Part shown: in pieces, positions 59,610 through 64,000 of the stretch | Numbering within the stretch: position 1 is the stretch's first letter | Layout: every line of letters begins with the position of its first letter | DNA from: Ochromonas danica | Lineage: Eukaryota; Sar; Chrysophyceae; Chromulinales; Chromulinaceae | Reading direction: 5' to 3' | Assembly: GCA_015146655.1 (NCBI GenBank) | Contig: VKHL01000079.1 | Span: forward strand, 62,001-126,000 | DNA length: 64,000 bases | Notes under the pieces: model-generated | Told to the model about the DNA's origin: nothing | The model's input: the letters and a program-made list of their open reading frames with translations, nothing else | The model's database searches: none | Made by a program: the position numbers and the translations under genes

Positions 59610-62600
59610 TTAATTGTCAGCCGGGTCCGCTGGTGGAAGGGAGTCCGCAACAACTTGAAGCAGATGCACGTGAACTGGCCCAGTCGCACCAACTCTATGA
59701 GCTCTGCTAATAATTTGATTTCTTAGCGCAGGGTCGTGAATTCGTTCGAGGAGGAAAATATGCGTTGCAAAGCTGAGATCAAGGCCGACACTTCCATCCT
59801 TGGTGAGTAACAGCACCATGGCATCCTCTGCTTCAACCTCCCAGCGCACGCGCGACAAAATATTGCTACCATGCCAACTACTATTACTTCCGCTACGTAC
59901 ACCACCGCAACGACGCCATTGCTTTATTACCGCTCTTCCACCCATCCGCCCTCCGCTCCACAAAAGAGGGGAAAGAGACCCCTTCTTTAAATCAGAGCCA
60001 AGCGAACAATCAGCTTGACCCGAAGCATCCACAGATGCATCTTGAGGAATAATATACACTTCTTGTCCAATCTGCAGGTCAATTCCAAGAGACCACCCAC
60101 GAATGTGTTCAGCCGATACCAAAGCAAAGTTAGGATTGACCAAACTCTGAGGCGATGCAGGATCGAAAAACGGATTGGGGTAACCATTGCACGTCTCCAC
60201 ACATCCGATTGGACTACACAAACAACGTCCCACATAATGACCACCGGGTCCAGCAGCCCCATGACCACCTCGCTCAGGGCCAGGAACAGGCAAGCCAGCC
60301 GCAAGTTCGCCGCTGGCCCAAGGATTCACGAAATCAATGTATTCCACCAAATAAAGAATCTGCTCACAGTATCGCTCCTGTGTGATGCCATTTTCGCAGC
60401 CACATAAGGGGCATCGCCTGAACTTTCGTTTCGAATGGCGAAAACGGGACAACTCACTGCTTTGGTATTTTCCAAAATGCTCACAGACATTACTGTCACC
60501 CAACATGGAATAGAGGAAATGCCCTACACCCTATAGAAAGGAAACATAAAATTACAAACAATTTGGTCATTTAGATTCATGAAAGATACCTGAAGATCGT
60601 TGAAATATTGAGAGAAAACAATGGCTTTAGGTCTCCTGGGATAGACTTCTCTTGTTTTGTTGCCACGATCAAGTTTCGGAGTGCCCGATAAGCTCACTCT
60701 TAGTGATGAACGAATGAAAGCTTCCGAACTTTGTCTCTTGAATTTGATCCACTTATCCTTAGCGTCTCGCAGAGTGTTCACAATGTGATGCGCCTTAGCG
60801 CGGTCATCTGCAAGAACAGAAGCTTGGCCCGTGACGAAGTCCTCATCAGCAGATATTGAATCCAAGTTGACGTTCAAATGAATAGGGCGGAAGAGATTGA
60901 GATCATCCTGCAGGAACGTTGAGACACGGAACATAAGAGCAATCAGGTAGAAACAGAAAAACCATATCGTCGGTTACCTTGATGTGTCTGATCATAATCT
61001 TGTTGATAATTTGAGCTACTTTGTCCCATGCCACTTTGTCTTGCCTCAAGCATGGCTCAAGAATATTCTTTTTCCAACTTGCAATCGCATTGGAACCACT
61101 GGCCATTCCAAAGTCAGGGTGGCGAAGAAAACTCAACAGGACAAAGAGCTTCTGGAGTCCACTTTCAGCACTTGCTCCAGTCGTTGGAGTACCACTCATT
61201 ATCCACCTCCGTTCCGCAGCAATCATGGTGATGAATCTGGAGGCAAAATAAAGAGTTTTATTCAATTTGTCCTCAGTATGCACAGCTCGGGATGACTTGG
61301 AAGGCTTTTCCAAGGTCAGTTCATGGCCCTCATCAACTATGAGACGGAGCCAACGTAGTTGCAGCAACGCAGAACTGGTAGCTGTTATATCTTGCCAATT
61401 GCAATCTTCTTCGTGTAGACCGCATGTCTTGCTTTCCATAGCGCATCTCTCAATCGTGGTCACAACAAGGACGTAGTTCGAAACTTTCTCGATGCAATCA
61501 ATCACATTGTTTGGATTGATTTGGAGTCTGGAGATAGGAGCCTCCACATCGACAATATCTCCTAGACCATCCAAATACACTAACCCTCTCTTATCATCTC
61601 CCGCAGCGAAATAGAATAGGTTGAGATGTAGCAAAATCTGCTCATACCAATGCTCAAGCAAGGCGAGTGGCACAACCACTAGTGTTGCACTACTGGGACA
61701 TAATTGTCGCTCAAATGCTGAGCGGGACTTGTTTGCGCGATTATGCGCAACCTTGCGCTGCTTAGAGTCCAGCTTTTCTTTCACCTTATTCATCTCTGTT
61801 AACACAAAGTCCACACAGTGAAAACTATATGAACACCCTGACTCATGTAATAACTTACCGAAGAAAAAAATGTCACGTAGAATTTGTCTTTCTGAAGAGG
61901 AAAGTGAAAGCATTTCGCCAATGGAAGACCGAACTGACGACAAACACCATCAACCATCAGCAATGCCGTCAAACAAAACAGGTCGTGGAGATAACAATAC
62001 CTGCGATTTCGAACCCTCTAATAGTTATCTTTTGTTGGTTTCTCGGATAATTAATCTCTCTCCTCAAATTCAAGAGAAAGATAGGTTGTGGCTTATGATC
62101 AGCGAGAACAGAGGAACGCAGCAAGCGGTTCACCACTGGCAGTAGCAGCTCTGCATGGTGATCACTCAATGCTGCCCACTTCGTCTCTAGCTCATCTTCA
62201 TTCCAGAAATTGCTTGGGCGTTGTGGATAAAATCCTGCTGTGGCAGCGATTAAGGCCAGAACTGTGACTGTTTTGCCCAGCCCAGGCTCATCAGCGAAGA
62301 TTCCTCCTCGTAGCGCCCCAAAGCTCATAGAAGAATTTTCCATGTGAATCATTGAATTCAAAGAGACTTGCTGGTGTTCATAGAGTCTGCAGCTCATCTC
62401 ATAGCCATAGGGTGTTTGAAACAATCCAGGCAAGAACAGCGCACGAGACTGAAAGAACTTGCGCAGGCCCCTGGACAGACGGAATATTACTCCATAGAGG
62501 TCGCCAGCTTTTAGATAGGATGAAATGTTTATCATTGAGAATGTCGAATGAAGAACCTCCGAGGAGAAGATGGAGGCGAAGGATCGCTCCGCCGCTGAGA

Positions 62601-63042
62601 GCGCTTTGATCACTTCGCTGTCCAGCTGTTCCAGAGGAGGGCGTAATTGGGCGTAAAGCTTGTCCAAACTGTTAAATACAATCTGATCATGACTTTTCTG
62701 CAGCTCAGCTAAGGGAGAGAAGAAAGAGCAGAGGTAGCAGGTCCAGAGATCCTGTTGGCGCACATGATTGGCCTCCGACTCTCCGAAGTTACGAGCTACA
62801 CAGTTCGTGCAAAAGGAATGAACACATGAATCGCACATAAACAATTCACAGCCATCGCTTTGCCCGCACCAAATGCAGGACACCTCGTTCTTCTCCTCCA
62901 CTCGGAGATCTCGAGCTGAGACTGACAATTTGCATTCTCCACAGATGGGCACCTTCAAAACAGGATGAAGATGCTCAGCGAAGTTCCCATTATAACAGGC
63001 AGTGCATTCCACATAGAGATTTCTTTTCCTTTTGAGAGTCAT
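59610..63042 (-). CDS. SNF2-family helicase with ADD and RING-type zinc domains
   Basis: Five exons (63042-62001, 61933-61859, 61795-60978, 60907-60590, 60530-59610), 1057 residues. Residues about 8-115 are an ADD-type zinc module like that of ATRX/DNMT3: VECTACYNG, PICGECK, SCIWCGQSDGCELFMCDSC, FCTNCVARNFG, WTCYLC. The ATPase lobe follows: RLYEHQQVSLNSMI, DEPGLGKT (Walker A), VVVPLALLEHW, LIVDEGHEL (DEGH box) and RRWIMSGTPTTG. A zinc stretch (FRRCPLCGCENG) and the second lobe (VLLLTKDGSVGLDLSFATHI, SRAHRVGATGPV) complete it. The core resembles the plant F-box/SNF2 helicases (At3g54460-like) and SHPRH/Rad5 families. An ADD module reads unmethylated H3K4 in ATRX. The last ~20 residues do not match a family; an unseen final intron is possible. 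The start is the ATG just before the ADD module. Confidence 0.88.
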
Positions 63043-63127
63043 CTCCTGAAGGAAATCAAAATCAAGAAATGTTTGGAAATGGTCACGAGGGACAGAGACC
63101 GAGAAGAGAAGACAAGAGAAGAAGAAA

Positions 63128-63200
63128 CAAACGCGTTTTACAAAAAACATCTGAAACGGGAAACGTGCTGTGTTGTGTGTTGTGTGGCTAACAGTTAACT
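63128..63200. promoter_or_regulatory. Divergent promoter motifs helicase/aroD
   Basis: AAACGCGTTTT at 63128-63138 and CTTATTAAGTTAAC (reverse strand, about 63193-63206) lie between the helicase start (63042) and the dehydroquinase start (63244), as in the RBMX2/JmjC promoter. Confidence 0.45.
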
Positions 63201-63243
63201 TAATAAGAACAGTCTGAGTTGCTTTTGCATTCATCTTCTAAGA

Positions 63244-64000
63244 ATGAGCTGGTTGCTACCTTTGCTCTATTTATTGATATTTTTCGATATTGCTGATGCT
63301 TTGCGCATAAATTCGTTTTCTTTTCCACACAAAGGTCGGTTGTCCATCAAGATGTCGTCTCTAGGGTGGAGCTCCAGTGACTGCCGGACCTCGAAGATCA
63401 TTGTTAGAGCCGATCTCGAACAAAGTCAAGAACAGTACCTAAACGATCTCATTCAATCCTGCTCGTCTATTTCCTGGAATAGAGTTTCTCAATCAGATTC
63501 GGTGGCTGCCAACGACCACCAAATAGTGCAGGTCAGCCACTCATGCACTCTGTCGCCTACTGCTTGCATTGACTGGGACGCCCTATTCGCATGGTTGATA
63601 GTCACTCTTCGTGTGGTTTGAGGGCCAATCGCTGGGCGAAGGAGCTCAACACCAGCGAGAGAAATGCAAGTACAATCTAATGCTCTTCCCCCCAACTGCG
63701 ACAGATGCCTCAAAGAAGAACACTTTCTTATTGAACACTTTCTTGGCAAAGATCTCTCTCGATTATCCTCGGAAAGCGGTTGAATTAGAGGCTGGTGAGT
63801 GGTCACACTTCCTCGCGTTGACTGTTCCAGACGTCGCCGCCAATTTGGGTTTATTACCCGAGGTATGCAAGGGAGTGGACGCACTGGAACTCAGAGTGGA
63901 TTTATTGAATGATCGATCTTCTGAAAATGTCCACAGACAGCTATCCTATATTCGATCTGTCAGTCCTCTGCCAATTGTTTTCACTGTGCGCACCAAGGGA
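63244..64000 (+). CDS. aroD: Plastid type I 3-dehydroquinate dehydratase, 3' end outside window
   Basis: Shikimate-pathway enzyme that dehydrates 3-dehydroquinate through a lysine Schiff base. Exons 63244-63531 and 63602 onward keep frame. The leader MSWLLPLLYLLIFFDIADA/LRINSFSFPHKGRL is a signal peptide plus transit-like stretch, putting the enzyme in the plastid. The dehydratase opening strands are visible: HFLALTVPDVAANLGLL, KGVDALELRVDLLND and SPLPIVFTVRTKG. The catalytic His/Lys lie beyond the edge. About 125 residues between leader and catalytic domain (FVWFEGQSLGEGAQHQRE..., YPRKAVELEAGEW) are unrecognised. In plants this domain is fused to shikimate dehydrogenase; whether the same holds here cannot be seen. 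Head-to-head with the helicase gene. Confidence 0.88.

Noticed and set aside
1-64000. Search by eye for tRNA, rRNA, CRISPR arrays, LTR or virus-like elements
   Set aside because: No T-arm/A-box pairs, spaced repeats, long terminal repeats, or reverse transcriptase, integrase or capsid motifs were noticed; a scan with dedicated tools was not possible.

Overview
This is a nuclear window from a eukaryote. Genes are dense and mostly intron-poor, introns are short GT-AG (about 57-220 bases), and many neighbours are head-to-head with 100-250 bases between starts. Several proteins begin with a signal peptide whose cleavage site is followed by an aromatic residue and a Ser/Arg-rich stretch, for example the 3-isopropylmalate dehydrogenase (GQA/FVLQ), a DUF1997/START-like protein (LDA/FHFAPS) and a glutaredoxin (VSWG/FTLR). 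This bipartite leader is the plastid-entry signal of algae with a secondary red plastid. A photosynthetic stramenopile is the best guess. That is inference from leaders and gene content, not from a search.

Layout. 0-8.3 kb: a TOR kinase on the minus strand, running off the left edge. 8.5-14.6 kb: OGG1, an ataxin-3 deubiquitinase, the rRNA methyltransferase NSUN5 and the ribosome-assembly factor NOC4. 14.9-18.3 kb: a DysF-domain syntaxin ending in a CaaX box, and an unrecognised protein. 18.7-26.1 kb: an alpha/beta hydrolase, six-exon mevalonate kinase, an RNF216-type RBR ubiquitin ligase and an ABC-F ATPase with a mitochondrial-like presequence. 26.6-33.5 kb: a membrane propeller protein, a secretory-leader SDR, a DUF1997/START-like fusion, an internally deleted hAT transposon with intact ends, and a plastid CRM protein. 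33.9-46 kb: a small secreted protein, an SDR, RBMX2, a membrane JmjC-like/TPR protein, an NTF2-like protein, leuB, an RA-PH protein and a C2/coiled-coil protein. 46-50.5 kb: plastid glutaredoxin, a DUF924 protein beside an orphan phenylalanyl-tRNA synthetase exon between two direct repeats, an App1-type phosphatase and TXNDC9. 50.8-64 kb: a coiled-coil protein with an A9-like domain, GCP4 with a lectin-like insertion, XPA, an ADD-SNF2-RING helicase, and the start of a plastid 3-dehydroquinate dehydratase.

Themes: DNA repair and chromatin (OGG1, XPA, ADD-SNF2), ribosome biogenesis (NSUN5, NOC4), ubiquitin (ataxin-3, RNF216), plastid metabolism (leuB, aroD, glutaredoxin, CRM) and cytosolic isoprenoids (mevalonate kinase). 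The most unusual items are the DysF-SNARE-CaaX protein, the lectin-like domain inside GCP4, the repeat-bounded DUF924/PheRS island, and the in-frame microsatellite intron just after the TOR catalytic lysine. No tRNA, rRNA, CRISPR or virus-like element was recognised.
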